A stretch of DNA of 64,000 nucleotides from Streptomyces asoensis (GTDB taxonomy: Bacteria; Actinomycetota; Actinomycetes; Streptomycetales; Streptomycetaceae): contig NZ_BNEB01000003.1 of assembly GCF_016860545.1 (NCBI RefSeq), forward strand, positions 2,170,001-2,234,000, read 5' to 3'. Every line of letters begins with the position of its first letter. Position 1 is the first letter of the stretch. The notes beneath the pieces were generated by a model. The model was not told where the DNA came from and searched no databases. It saw only the letters and a list, made by a program, of their open reading frames with translations. Shown here piece by piece: positions 34,485-43,553 of the stretch. The position numbers and the translations under genes are program-made.

Positions 34485-35417
34485 ATGCCACGTCGGAGGG
34501 CGCTGCCGGACGGGCTCGACCCGAGGGTGGCGGAGTTCGTCGAGCAGCTGCGGCGGACCGTGGAGCGTTCGGGGCTGGGGGTCGCGGAGCTGGCCGAGCG
34601 CACGGGGTACGGCAGGCCGTCCTGGGAGCGGTACCTCGACGGCAGGCTGCTCGCTCCCAAGGGCGCGGTCGTGGCGCTGGCCGAGGTCACGGGCACGCCC
34701 GTCGACCGACTGACGACCATGTGGGAGCTGGCGGAGCGGGCCCGCAACCGCGCCGGGGCGCGGCACGAGCAGGCCACAGGGGCCGTCCCGGTCACCCCGG
34801 CGCGGGGCGCCCCGGGGGAGTCCGATCCGGGGGAGTCCGGCCCGGGGGAGTTCGGCCCGCCGCCCGGGGAGCCGCGACGCACGGGGCGGGGCCGCGCGGC
34901 CGGTCCCGGGCCCGGCTCCGGGCGGACGCCGATGCTGCTCGCGGGTCTCGTGGGCGTGGCGGCGGTCGTCGCGGGAGGAGTCTTTTTGCTCGGCGGCGGA
35001 GGAGGAGGGGGTCCGCAGCGGACGGGGGGCGGCGGCGCGCCGTCCTCGCCCGGGCCGGCCGCTCCGAGCGCGCCCCCGCCCTCCGGAGTGCTGTGCACGG
35101 GCTCCGCGTGCACGGGCCGGGACGCGGAGGAGACGGGCTGTGCCGACTCCCGCGCCGTGACGGCGAAGACCGCGACCGTGGGGACCACGGTGGTCGAGGT
35201 GCGGTTCAGCGGTACGTGCGGGGCGGCATGGGGCCGGATCACCGGGGCCGTGCCGGGCGACTCGGTGCGGGTGACCGTGGGTTCCGTGCGGGAGACCGGC
35301 ACGGTCACGGCGGCCTCGGACACCCTCGCGTACACCCCGATGGTGGCGGTGCGCGCCGCGGCGGACGCGACGGCGTGCGCGGTCCTGGCCTCCGGGGAGC
35401 AGGGGTGCACGCCCTGA
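34485..35417 (+). CDS. XRE-type HTH membrane protein with extracytoplasmic DUF2690 domain
   Basis: 310 residues. GGGGAGGGG precedes ATG 34485. HTH at residues 15-70 (VAEFVEQLRRTVERSGLGVAELAERTGYGRPSWERYLDG), a linker with ESDPGESGPGEF repeats, one span (MLLAGLVGVAAVVAGGVFLL), a glycine run, then a C-terminal domain with four cysteines (LCTGSACTGRDAEETGCADS, FSGTCGAAWGRI) that matches DUF2690. It looks like a transmembrane regulator coupling an outside domain to a DNA-binding one. Paralogous to the preceding gene, which lacks DUF2690. Confidence 0.8.
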   Translation: MPRRRALPDGLDPRVAEFVEQLRRTVERSGLGVAELAERTGYGRPSWERYLDGRLLAPKGAVVALAEVTGTPVDRLTTMWELAERARNRAGARHEQATGAVPVTPARGAPGESDPGESGPGEFGPPPGEPRRTGRGRAAGPGPGSGRTPMLLAGLVGVAAVVAGGVFLLGGGGGGGPQRTGGGGAPSSPGPAAPSAPPPSGVLCTGSACTGRDAEETGCADSRAVTAKTATVGTTVVEVRFSGTCGAAWGRITGAVPGDSVRVTVGSVRETGTVTAASDTLAYTPMVAVRAAADATACAVLASGEQGCTP

Positions 35418-35424
35418 CCGACGG

Positions 35425-35458
35425 CCGCCGGTGCGGGGCCCGGGACCCGCACCGGCGG
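35425..35458 (+). terminator. terminator after the DUF2690 gene
   Basis: A 13-bp perfect stem, 35425-35437 with 35446-35458, 8-nt loop, 8 bp after the stop. Confidence 0.75.
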
Positions 35459-35791
35459 GGGAAAAGCGCGCGCACAGGAATACCCGCCTCCACCGGGGGA
35501 ACGCGCAACGTACCCCCACGGGATGCCGGCACGACCCGGTTCCCCCCGACGGCGGCCGCCCGGTTCCACCTCTCCCGGACCGGCGGTCGCCGCTTTCCGC
35601 GCGGACTCCGGTGGCGGGACCCGGCGCCGGGGGCACTCTGTGGGGTGGGCCACACAGCCCCGGCCGTCCGCGGTCCCGGAGGCGCGATAGCCTGACCGCT
35701 GGTCGGATCTCTTGATACCAAGAGATCGATCATTTGTACGTCCCACCCGGGGCAGGGACGCCCCACCGACAGCTGTCATACGGAGAACGCC
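35459..35791. other. mdh upstream region
   Basis: About 330 bp. A possible -10 TAGCCT lies at 35688-35693 and the 22-bp hyphenated palindrome at 35706-35727 (see that entry). Nothing was recognised further left. Confidence 0.45.
35706..35727. promoter_or_regulatory. hyphenated palindrome, candidate operator of mdh
   Basis: GATCTCTTG (35706-35714), ATAC, CAAGAGATC (35719-35727): nine perfect base pairs around a 4-bp centre. The centre includes TTGATA, a possible -35 box, so a bound protein would block the promoter. The form is that of MarR-family sites. Confidence 0.6.
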
Positions 35792-36781
35792 ATGACCCGC
35801 ACTCCCGTGAACGTCACCGTCACCGGCGCGGCCGGCCAGATCGGTTACGCCCTGCTCTTCCGCATCGCCTCCGGCCAGCTGCTCGGCGCGGACGTGCCGG
35901 TCAAGCTGCGCCTGCTGGAGATCACCCCCGCGCTGAAGGCCGCCGAGGGCACCGCCATGGAGCTCGACGACTGCGCGTTCCCGCTGCTCCAGGGCATCGA
36001 CATCAGCGACGACCCGAACGTCGCCTTCGACGGCGCCAACGTCGCCCTCCTCGTCGGCGCCCGCCCGCGCACCAAGGGCATGGAGCGCGGTGACCTCCTC
36101 GAGGCCAACGGCGGCATCTTCAAGCCGCAGGGCAAGGCCATCAACGACCACGCCGCGGACGACATCAAGGTCCTCGTCGTCGGCAACCCGGCCAACACCA
36201 ACGCCCTGATCGCCCAGGCCGCCGCCCCGGACGTACCGGCCGAGCGCTTCACCGCGATGACCCGCCTGGACCACAACCGCGCGCTGACGCAGCTCGCGAA
36301 GAAGACGGGTTCGACGGTCGCCGACATCAAGCGCCTGACCATCTGGGGCAACCACTCCGCCACCCAGTACCCGGACATCTTCCACGCCACGATCGCCGGC
36401 AAGAACGCCGCCGAGACCGTCAACGACGAGAAGTGGCTGGCCGAGGACTTCATCCCGACCGTCGCCAAGCGCGGTGCGGCCATCATCGAGGCGCGCGGCG
36501 CGTCCTCCGCGGCCTCCGCCGCCAACGCGGCCATCGACCACGTGTACACCTGGGTCAACGGCACGGCGGACGGCGACTGGGCCTCCATGGGCATCCCCTC
36601 GGACGGCTCCTACGGCGTCCCGGAGGGCCTCATCTCCTCCTTCCCGGTCACCACCAAGGACGGCGCGTACGAGATCGTCCAGGGCCTGGACATCAACGAG
36701 TTCTCCCGCGCCCGCATCGACGCGTCGGTGCAGGAGCTGGCGGAGGAGCGCGAGGCGGTCCGCGCCCTCGGCCTCATCTGA
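35792..36781 (+). CDS. mdh: malate dehydrogenase (NAD)
   Basis: 329 residues. NAD-binding loop VTGAAGQIGYALLFRIASG; substrate arginines in ARPRTKGMERGD; TRLDHNRALTQLAKK; and the catalytic His in IWGNHSATQYPDIFH. It belongs to the LDH-like MDH type with an N-terminal GAAGQIGY signature. It oxidises malate to oxaloacetate in the TCA cycle. Upstream sequence contains CATACGGAGAACGCC as the ribosome site. Strong GC-third codon bias, as for sucCD. Confidence 0.98.
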   Translation: MTRTPVNVTVTGAAGQIGYALLFRIASGQLLGADVPVKLRLLEITPALKAAEGTAMELDDCAFPLLQGIDISDDPNVAFDGANVALLVGARPRTKGMERGDLLEANGGIFKPQGKAINDHAADDIKVLVVGNPANTNALIAQAAAPDVPAERFTAMTRLDHNRALTQLAKKTGSTVADIKRLTIWGNHSATQYPDIFHATIAGKNAAETVNDEKWLAEDFIPTVAKRGAAIIEARGASSAASAANAAIDHVYTWVNGTADGDWASMGIPSDGSYGVPEGLISSFPVTTKDGAYEIVQGLDINEFSRARIDASVQELAEEREAVRALGLI

Positions 36782-36810
36782 TCCCGCGTCACCGCTGATC
36801 CCGCGTCACC

Positions 36811-36848
36811 ACTGATCCCCGGGCCGCCTCCGCGGCCCGGGGATCAGT
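36811..36848. terminator. bidirectional terminator between mdh and the vWA-kinase-MinD gene
   Basis: A perfect 17-bp stem, 36811-36827 with 36832-36848, 4-nt loop. The right arm includes the stop codon of the convergent gene, so that gene terminates within its own end. Confidence 0.85.
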
Positions 36849-39800
36849 GCGTCCGGGTCCGCACGACCCGCTCCGCGAGGTCGACGAACATGTTCAGGGT
36901 CGGCGTCCGCAGCCCGCTCAACTCCCGCTCCTGGAAACGCGAGGAGCTCAGCGCCCGGTCGTAGGGGACCGCGACCACCTGGTTCACGCTCACCCCGACA
37001 CGGGTCGCCAGACCGGCCGGCACCCGCCGGGCGGACGGCCCCTCGACCTCGGTGACGACGACGATCGCCTCGTCGGCCAGCCGCCAGCGGCGGGCGGCGC
37101 GCAGCCGCTCCAGGACCTGGCGGGCGGCGGTGAGGAACCAGTCGGCGGTGCCGCAGCACAGGATCAGCCGGTCGGTCAGGTCCAGTACGGCGTCCGCCGA
37201 GTCGTCGAGCCGCTGCGGGGCCCAGTCGGTGAGCACGAAGGAGTAGAACGGCTCCGTCCGGGCCAGCACGTGTTCGTAGGCCTGGGCGTGCACCAGGTTG
37301 GGGTTCGCGTGACCGGACGGGTGCGCGGCCACCTCCAGCCCGGACGGCAGCCGGGTGGTGAGGGCGCGGACCTCGTCGTAGGACGGATCGGCGGAGAGTC
37401 CCGCGAGGTCGCGCACGGTGGCCGGGTTGCGGTCCGTCAGGAAGCGTCCCAGGGCCCCCTCGTGGGCGGCGCCGTCGAGCGCGAGGACGGGTTCGCCGCG
37501 GACCGAGGCGAGCAGCGAACCGAGCACCATGGTCGTGGTGGCCCGCCCGCTGTAGTGGTAGGCGCCGACGACCGTGAGGCGCCTGCCGTGGCTCAGCGGC
37601 GCCCGCAGCCGGGCCAGCCGGGCCTCCGCCTCGCGGCGGGCGGTGCCGAAGCGCGGCGGCCGCAGGGGCCCGGGCAGACCGGGGCCCGACGGCGCTCCGG
37701 GTCCGGCCGGCGGCAGGGCGAGCGGGACGCGTTCGGTGGGCAGGGCGTTGACCGCGGCGGCCGGGGGGACGGTGCGGGTGACCCGGGACTGGGCGATGTA
37801 GCGGGCCAGCACGTCGGCGACCTCGGCGGCGGTGGGCCGCTCGGCCGGGTCCGGTGACAGGCACCGCAGGACGCGCCGCCGCAGCTGCCGCCAGGTGTCG
37901 CCCTGCCACAGGTGCATGCCCTCGGGGCGGCCCGGCAGCTCCCAGCCCGCCTTGCTGCTGACGATCTGGAGCAGCTCGCCCAGCGCGCGCACGTTGTCCT
38001 CGGGGGTCGGCGGCGGTCCCGTCCCCGCGTAACCGCCGTCCACGGCGCAGTCGGAGAGGTCCGCGAGGACGACCGACCTGCGCAGCACGTGGATGTGCTC
38101 GGCGTTGAGGTCCGCGAGGACGATCCCGTGCAGGTGGCACAGGGCCAGTGCGCCGGCGAGGTGCCAGCCGACGACCAGCGCGGTGATCTTGTCGAAGGGG
38201 GCGCGGCCCTCCGCGTGGGCTGCGTTGAAGATCTCCGCGAGCCGGGGCGCGCCGGGCTGCTGCGGGCCCTCGCCGACCGGGGCGACCGCCAGCCAGGGCG
38301 GCCGGTCCCCGAGCCCGGTGGAGAGCAGCGCGGGGGCGTACTGGCCGCCCAGCCGGCGCAGCGCCTCCGCCTCGGCCGCGAGGGCGTCCCCGGCCGGGTG
38401 GTCGGGGCGCGGGGTGCGGACCAGGGCGTGCGCGCCCCGCGCGTCGACGGCGTCGTACTCCACGGTCCGCCGCAGCCGCCGGCGCCGCAGCAGCCGGTAC
38501 GGTCCGAGGCGCCGGGGGTCGTCCTCCAGCAGCGAGGTCCAGCCGTCCGGCGATTCGGCGTTCGCGCCGCGCCCCGCCCCCAGCCCCTGGGCCTCGCGTT
38601 CGAAGGACACCCCGAAGCGGGTGAGCAGCCGCCGTTCGACACGGGTGAACGGGCGGCTGCTGCCCGGGAGGCGGGCCGTGCCGTCCGGGTGGGCGAGCCA
38701 GGCGGGGAAGTCCGGCGAGTGCCCGGCGAGCTGTTCCAGACGGCGTCCGATGCTCCGGCTGGTCCTGAGCAGCTCGGCCTGCGGGACGGCGTCCAGGAGC
38801 ACCAGCCGGGAGGTGTCGGTGAAGTCGAAGACCTGGTGCTTGGCGGGCAGCGGACCCGGCACCGGCGCCGGGTGCGGCCGCATCAGCCCGCCGAGGAAGA
38901 CCTCCGCGAGGTGGGAGGTCCGCGCCCGCCACGGGACGGCCGTCTGCACGAGCCGCATGACCGGCACGGTCAGCGGCGACACGGCCGCGAGGTGCGCCGC
39001 GAGCCGGTACGCCTCCGGGGTGGCGGCGTCGCGGAAGTGCTGGGCGTCGCCCGGGCCCGGGGAGGGGCCGCCCGCGCCGGGCCCCGGCCGCGCAAGCAGG
39101 GACAGCGGGGCCGTGGTGCCGGGGGAGGCGAGGAGGTGGGCCCAGCCGCGCAGGGAGGCCGCCGTCGGTTCCAGGACCGGCACCGGTACGCCGTCGAAGG
39201 CGGCGAGCTCGGCCGGGAGGACCGGGTCGGTGATGTCCCAGGACGTGTTGGCGCCGCCGATGCGCCGGGTGGTGGCCTGCCAGCGTTCGGCGCGGATGCC
39301 GGACCCCTCCCACAGGTCGGGCGGCAGGGTGTGCAGGACGGCGGTGGGTCCGCGGGAGGCCCACTGCGACAGCAGCCGGTGCAGGGCGCCACTGCGCCAG
39401 GAGGCGCCCATGCCGTCGCTGACGACGAGGACCAGGGTGTGTCCGGACGGGTCGCTGACGGCGCTGAGGGGCACGGGTGTGCTGTCGTGCCGGAAGGGCC
39501 GCGCGTGCAGCCGGGGCTGCCGTGCGCTGCGGGTGTCGAGGCCCAGGACGCGGCTGGTGGCGAAGGCGCCGAGACGTTCGAGGAGGGTGCGCAGTTCGGC
39601 GCCGAGCCGGTGCCACAGCAGCATCGACAGGCCGTCGTCGACGAGCAGCACCAGATGCAGCCACCGCTCCTGCACGGGCCGTTGCACCACGTCGGACAGC
39701 CGTGTCTCGGCGAGTTCGGCGGCGGTGCGTTCCTCGTCGATCTCCAGGCGGTGCGGGCTGGGGTGGCGGCGGCGCAGCGGCCGCAGCGCGCGGCCCAGCG

Positions 39801-40242
39801 CCAGTTCGGCCGCCAGGGCCTTGTTCTCGGGGATCCGCACGGGCATCGCCCGGTCGGGCTCGCCGCCCTGGCGCAGCCGGATGTCCGGCACCGGCGGGGG
39901 CGCGGGGCGGGCCGACCCGTGGAGGGCGGGGGCGGTGAGGTCCGGCAGGTCCGGGTCGCCGGGGTCCGGTGCGGGCGGCTGCGGAGCGGGCTCACCGGCT
40001 CCGGGCGCGGGCGGTCCGGTGTCCTCCGGTCGCCCGGCGGGGGAGGGCGGGGCGAGCGCGGTGGCGGCTGCGGCGGGCAGCGTCCGGGCCAGCCACAGCA
40101 CGTCGAGCACCTGGTCGGCGTCCAGTTCGTGTCCGACGGCCCGCAGCACCCGCAGGGCCTTCGCGAGCCGCGCGCCCGCCTCCCCGGCCCCGGGCGTGCC
40201 CCCGGCCCGGCTCTCACCCCCGCTCACCGAACCCCCGCTCAC
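36844..40242 (-). CDS. vWA / kinase-like / MinD-ParA-like fusion protein (SAV_2336 type), VMAP-system core
   Basis: 1132 residues; GTG start preceded by GAGGGGG. Residues 1-120: helical start plus proline linker. About 190-460: a vWA-like domain with LHLVLLVDDGLSMLLWHRL (a DxGxS MIDAS variant) and LVLVVSDGMGASW. About 578-815: a protein-kinase-like fold (LGPYRLLRRRRLRR; HGIVLADLNAEHIHVL; VVLADLS; a C-lobe with CLSPDPAERPTAAEVADVLARY). The VAIK lysine is not evident and the HRD Asn position is His, so it is probably a pseudokinase. About 885-1127: a MinD/ParA-like domain whose Walker A reads GAYHYSGRATTTMVLG, with no lysine. It is the last gene of the operon, 21 bp after MoxR. The N-terminal part resembles the family I know as SAV_2336 N-terminal. 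It probably acts as the vWA arm of a ternary vWA-MoxR-VMAP system. Confidence 0.78.
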   Translation of the reverse strand: MSGGSVSGGESRAGGTPGAGEAGARLAKALRVLRAVGHELDADQVLDVLWLARTLPAAAATALAPPSPAGRPEDTGPPAPGAGEPAPQPPAPDPGDPDLPDLTAPALHGSARPAPPPVPDIRLRQGGEPDRAMPVRIPENKALAAELALGRALRPLRRRHPSPHRLEIDEERTAAELAETRLSDVVQRPVQERWLHLVLLVDDGLSMLLWHRLGAELRTLLERLGAFATSRVLGLDTRSARQPRLHARPFRHDSTPVPLSAVSDPSGHTLVLVVSDGMGASWRSGALHRLLSQWASRGPTAVLHTLPPDLWEGSGIRAERWQATTRRIGGANTSWDITDPVLPAELAAFDGVPVPVLEPTAASLRGWAHLLASPGTTAPLSLLARPGPGAGGPSPGPGDAQHFRDAATPEAYRLAAHLAAVSPLTVPVMRLVQTAVPWRARTSHLAEVFLGGLMRPHPAPVPGPLPAKHQVFDFTDTSRLVLLDAVPQAELLRTSRSIGRRLEQLAGHSPDFPAWLAHPDGTARLPGSSRPFTRVERRLLTRFGVSFEREAQGLGAGRGANAESPDGWTSLLEDDPRRLGPYRLLRRRRLRRTVEYDAVDARGAHALVRTPRPDHPAGDALAAEAEALRRLGGQYAPALLSTGLGDRPPWLAVAPVGEGPQQPGAPRLAEIFNAAHAEGRAPFDKITALVVGWHLAGALALCHLHGIVLADLNAEHIHVLRRSVVLADLSDCAVDGGYAGTGPPPTPEDNVRALGELLQIVSSKAGWELPGRPEGMHLWQGDTWRQLRRRVLRCLSPDPAERPTAAEVADVLARYIAQSRVTRTVPPAAAVNALPTERVPLALPPAGPGAPSGPGLPGPLRPPRFGTARREAEARLARLRAPLSHGRRLTVVGAYHYSGRATTTMVLGSLLASVRGEPVLALDGAAHEGALGRFLTDRNPATVRDLAGLSADPSYDEVRALTTRLPSGLEVAAHPSGHANPNLVHAQAYEHVLARTEPFYSFVLTDWAPQRLDDSADAVLDLTDRLILCCGTADWFLTAARQVLERLRAARRWRLADEAIVVVTEVEGPSARRVPAGLATRVGVSVNQVVAVPYDRALSSSRFQERELSGLRTPTLNMFVDLAERVVRTRTH

Positions 40243-40263
40243 CGCATCCCCCTCACGGTCGTC

Positions 40264-41226
40264 TCACATCGCGCCGGTGAGCTGGTGCAGTACGGCGTCC
40301 AGGAGGCCCTCCGCGTCGAGGTCGACCCCTCCGGTGCGCAGGAACACGGCGTTGAGCAGCTGGTCGGTGGCGAGTTCGCCGGGCGCCCGGCGGCGCAGGA
40401 ACGCGTCGATCAGGTCGTCGGCCTCGCGCAGCGCCTCCTCGCCGAGGTGCGCGCTGACGATGGCCCGCAGCCGTGCCTCGTCGGGCACCGGCAGGTCGAG
40501 CCGGACGCAGCGGCGCAGGAAGGCGGGCGGGAAGTCGCGTTCACCGTTGCTGGTGATGACGGCCACCGGGAACTCGGCGCACTGGACCCGGCCCCGGCGC
40601 ACGGTCACCGTGCCCCGGTGATCGGCGGTCTGCACCTCGACCTCGGCCATGTCCTCGGGCAGCCGGGTCAGTTCGGGGATGTCGAAGTACCCCTCCTCGA
40701 ACACGGTGAGCAGGTCGTTGGGCAGGTCGACGTCGCCCTTGTCCATCTCGTCGATGAGCAGGGCGCGGGGGGTCGCGGAGGGCACCAGCGCGGTGCCGAG
40801 CGCGCCGAGCCGGATGAACGTCCCTATGGACGGCTCGCGTTCGCCCCGGTCCCGGCTGAGGGTGGTCTCGCGCAGCCGTCCGATCGCGTCGTACTGGTAG
40901 AGCGCCTCGCGCACGGTCGACCGGCTGTTGATGGACCAGCGCAGCAGTTCGCCGAGCCGCAGTTCGTGCGCCACGGCACGGGCCAGCGAGGACTTGCCGG
41001 TGCCGGCCGGGCCGGTGACCAGCAGCGGGCGGCGCAGATGCAGTGCGGCGTTGACCACGTCGGCGTGCTGCGGCTCGATCAGGTAGGGCAGTTCGGGGCG
41101 GACGGCCGGTGTCGGGCTGAAGCGGCGCCACGGCGGTGCCGAGGGCAGGGCGACGGCCCGCGGGACACCGTCACCGCGGAAGAGGCGCCAGCCGGCGCCC
41201 GCCTCGGGGTCCTGTGCGGAGGTCAT
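40264..41226 (-). CDS. MoxR-type AAA+ ATPase of the VMAP system
   Basis: 320 residues. Walker A LLVTGPAGTGKSSLARAVAHEL, Walker B RALLIDEMDKGDVDLPNDLL, sensor 1 PVAVITSNGERDFPPAFLRRCVRLDLP with the arginine finger. All catalytic residues are present, unlike in the partner fusion protein. Start and stop are tightly packed: its ATG overlaps the stop of the trypsin-like gene (ATGA) and its stop is 21 bp before the fusion gene. In this class of system the AAA+ ATPase is thought to drive or proofread assembly of the vWA and VMAP parts. Distinct in sequence from the MoxR at 15423-16553. Confidence 0.92.
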   Translation of the reverse strand: MTSAQDPEAGAGWRLFRGDGVPRAVALPSAPPWRRFSPTPAVRPELPYLIEPQHADVVNAALHLRRPLLVTGPAGTGKSSLARAVAHELRLGELLRWSINSRSTVREALYQYDAIGRLRETTLSRDRGEREPSIGTFIRLGALGTALVPSATPRALLIDEMDKGDVDLPNDLLTVFEEGYFDIPELTRLPEDMAEVEVQTADHRGTVTVRRGRVQCAEFPVAVITSNGERDFPPAFLRRCVRLDLPVPDEARLRAIVSAHLGEEALREADDLIDAFLRRRAPGELATDQLLNAVFLRTGGVDLDAEGLLDAVLHQLTGAM

Positions 41227-43550
41227 GGGCTCTCCTGGGGCTCGGTCAGGTGCAGCCGGGGCACCGTGCGGTCGGCGTCCGCCCAGGCGAGGACCGGGCG
41301 GCCGGGGAACTCGGGGGCGCGGGTCCCCCTGGCGTTGGCCCGGTAGACACGGACCCCGTCGGGCAGTTCACGGGTGGCGACCTCCGCCATGTGCCGTACG
41401 ACGTGGGACGGCGTGGAGGAGGGGGCCGAAGAGGGAGACGCGGTGGAGGCCGCCGAGGATGACACCGCCGCCGAGGAGGACCCCGGAGAGGACGCCGAGG
41501 GCGACCCCGGCGAGGGGGCGGAGGGGGCCGCCGCGGCCGGGGACGACGTCTCGCCGGCGCCGTTCCCGCGGTCCCACACGACCACCGGTATGCCCACGGC
41601 CAGGCAGATCTCGACGATGGTCTCGCGCGGGCCCGCGGGGACGTCGACGGAGACGCGCACGGTGTCCAGTCGGCCCATGAGCTCGTAGTAGATCTGGTGC
41701 GGGTCCTGGGCCGGGTCCGACACGACCAGCGTCTCCCCGGAGTCGAGCTGCCTCCACCGCTCGCGCCAGTCCGGGAGGAACCGCTCGTGCCGGCGCAGCA
41801 GTTCCGGGCAGTGCACCACCAGCGGGAACTCCACCCCGAGCACCCCCGGCACGACCTCGCCGGGCGCCTGCGCGGCCCATTCGTCCACCGGGAGGTTGAG
41901 GTCGCCGCGGTCCACGAGGACCTCGACCAGCGGCCTGGCCCCGTCGGTCACCGACGGCGCGAGGGACTCCAGGACGCGCAGCAGCTCGCGCGCCGCCCCC
42001 GACGCCGAGTACGTGGCCGAGCTGTCGACCGTCATCTGCCGCGGCCCGGTGCCCTCGTCGCACCACACGCGCAGCCGGTGCCGCCCGCTCCCGGCCCGCG
42101 TCACCCGGGCCAGGACCCGCACCCGCCGCGACCCGCCGCGCAGCATCCGGGCCCAGTCCCCGGCGTCGGAGCGCCGCTCGCGCAGCGCCGCCGGCGGGAT
42201 GCCGAGCCGTACGGCCACCGCGTCCGACCACAGCCTCAGGTCGGCCTTGCGGGGCTGCGGACACAGGGCGGCGACGTACTCGACGACCCGCAGCAGCGCC
42301 GGGACCCGGGGGCCGCCGTCGTCGGAGTGGCCGTCGCCGGGCAGGGTCTCCAGGCGGTCGAGGACGAGGTCCAGGCTGTCCGCGTCGGCCGGTACCGCGA
42401 CCCGTTTCGTCGCCTCGCGCACCGCCTCGGGGAACCGTGCGAGGACGGGCCTGTCGATCCGGCGCAGCACCTGGTGCAGCCGCCGGTGTTCGCGCGGCGC
42501 GAGCAGCAGGGGGGTGTCCGTGAGCCGTCCGGCGACCAGCACCCGGTCGGCGGACCTCGGGTCCCTGGGCCGCAGGATCTCCACCAGCGCGGGCAGCGCG
42601 CGCGGATGGCCGACCAGGAAGTCCGCGAACTCCTCGACGGTGGGCGGGGTCACCGGGCTGCCCGGCGCGAGCCCGCACTCGTGCGCGAGCTGACGGGCGG
42701 TGTCGCCCAGCGTGTACGGCGACGCGAGGGCGTTCCTGAGCGCCGTGACCAGCATGCCGTGCGCGGGGTCGTCGGACTCGGCGCCCTCGCCGTCCGCGCC
42801 CGGCCGGGCTCCCGGACCGCACGCGTCGTCCGGGCCGAGGGCGCCGAGCGGACGCAGTTCCGCCTCGACCCGCTGCCAGGGGATGCCCCAGCTGCGCCGG
42901 ATCAGATGCTGCGGGTCGGGCGGCAGACGGGCCCCGTCCGGACCGCACGGGGGCATGAAGTGGGCGGCGACGAGTCCTACGACGGCCCCGTCCTCCTCCG
43001 ACCAGAGGGGACCCCCGCTGTAGCCGGGGCCCACGGCCATCCCGGTGCTCTTGCCGTCCAGGTAGCCGATCGGGCCGTCCAGCGCGGCGACCTCCAGGTC
43101 CGCGAAGGTCGCGCCGTGCCCGCTGCCGTGCCAGGCCCGCACCTTCTGCCCGGGCGTCATGGCCCTGCGGGGAGCGGGTGCGGGGACGCTGCCGAGCGGT
43201 GCCTCGATCCGGAGCACCGCGAGATCGCCCAGCCACTCGCCGTCGCCGTCCCGGACCGCCCCGCCGTCCAGGGCGCGCGGGGCGATCCAGTGCACCACGC
43301 GCGCCGGGTACCGCGTGGTCCGCGACGGCCCGTCCAGCGCGACGAGCACGTCGTCCAGCCTCGGTGTCCGGGTCTCGAAGAGCGACCTGCCCAGGGCGTC
43401 GTTGACCACGTGCGCACAGGTCAGGACCGTGTCGATGCCGAGCACGACCGCCGCGCCCGCCGTCCTGCCGTCCGCCGGCCGGCGCACGGAGACCACGCGT
43501 GATCCCGCCTCCGCGTCGCCGGGCGTCCCCATGGCCCTGAACCAGCCCAT
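41223..43550 (-). CDS. trypsin-like serine protease with effector-associated and VMAP-C domains
   Basis: 775 residues; GGAGTG just before ATG 43550. Residues 17-215 form a trypsin-like domain with an intact triad: His47 in LTCAHVVN, Asp109 in GDLAVLRI and Ser178 in GPGYSGGPLW. Residues 265-345 look like a small helical effector-associated domain (MLVTALRNALASPYTLGDTARQLAHECGL). Residues 350-465 are helical. About 468-690 matches the VMAP-C type domain (RVWCDEGTGPRQMTVDSS, LLRVLESLAPSVT, VEVLVDRGDLNLPVDEWA, YELMGRLDTVRVSVDVPAGPRE). A serine-rich low-complexity stretch of about 45 residues follows, then a conserved tail (VYRANARGTRAPEFPG). No signal peptide, so it is a cytoplasmic protease. It is the likely effector of the system. 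Confidence 0.85.
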   Translation of the reverse strand: MGWFRAMGTPGDAEAGSRVVSVRRPADGRTAGAAVVLGIDTVLTCAHVVNDALGRSLFETRTPRLDDVLVALDGPSRTTRYPARVVHWIAPRALDGGAVRDGDGEWLGDLAVLRIEAPLGSVPAPAPRRAMTPGQKVRAWHGSGHGATFADLEVAALDGPIGYLDGKSTGMAVGPGYSGGPLWSEEDGAVVGLVAAHFMPPCGPDGARLPPDPQHLIRRSWGIPWQRVEAELRPLGALGPDDACGPGARPGADGEGAESDDPAHGMLVTALRNALASPYTLGDTARQLAHECGLAPGSPVTPPTVEEFADFLVGHPRALPALVEILRPRDPRSADRVLVAGRLTDTPLLLAPREHRRLHQVLRRIDRPVLARFPEAVREATKRVAVPADADSLDLVLDRLETLPGDGHSDDGGPRVPALLRVVEYVAALCPQPRKADLRLWSDAVAVRLGIPPAALRERRSDAGDWARMLRGGSRRVRVLARVTRAGSGRHRLRVWCDEGTGPRQMTVDSSATYSASGAARELLRVLESLAPSVTDGARPLVEVLVDRGDLNLPVDEWAAQAPGEVVPGVLGVEFPLVVHCPELLRRHERFLPDWRERWRQLDSGETLVVSDPAQDPHQIYYELMGRLDTVRVSVDVPAGPRETIVEICLAVGIPVVVWDRGNGAGETSSPAAAAPSAPSPGSPSASSPGSSSAAVSSSAASTASPSSAPSSTPSHVVRHMAEVATRELPDGVRVYRANARGTRAPEFPGRPVLAWADADRTVPRLHLTEPQESP

Positions 43551-43553
43551 GGG

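Noticed and set aside
36806..39664. Apparent 952-residue ORF in another frame of the vWA fusion gene
   Set aside because: Arginine/proline/alanine-rich shadow without recognisable domains.
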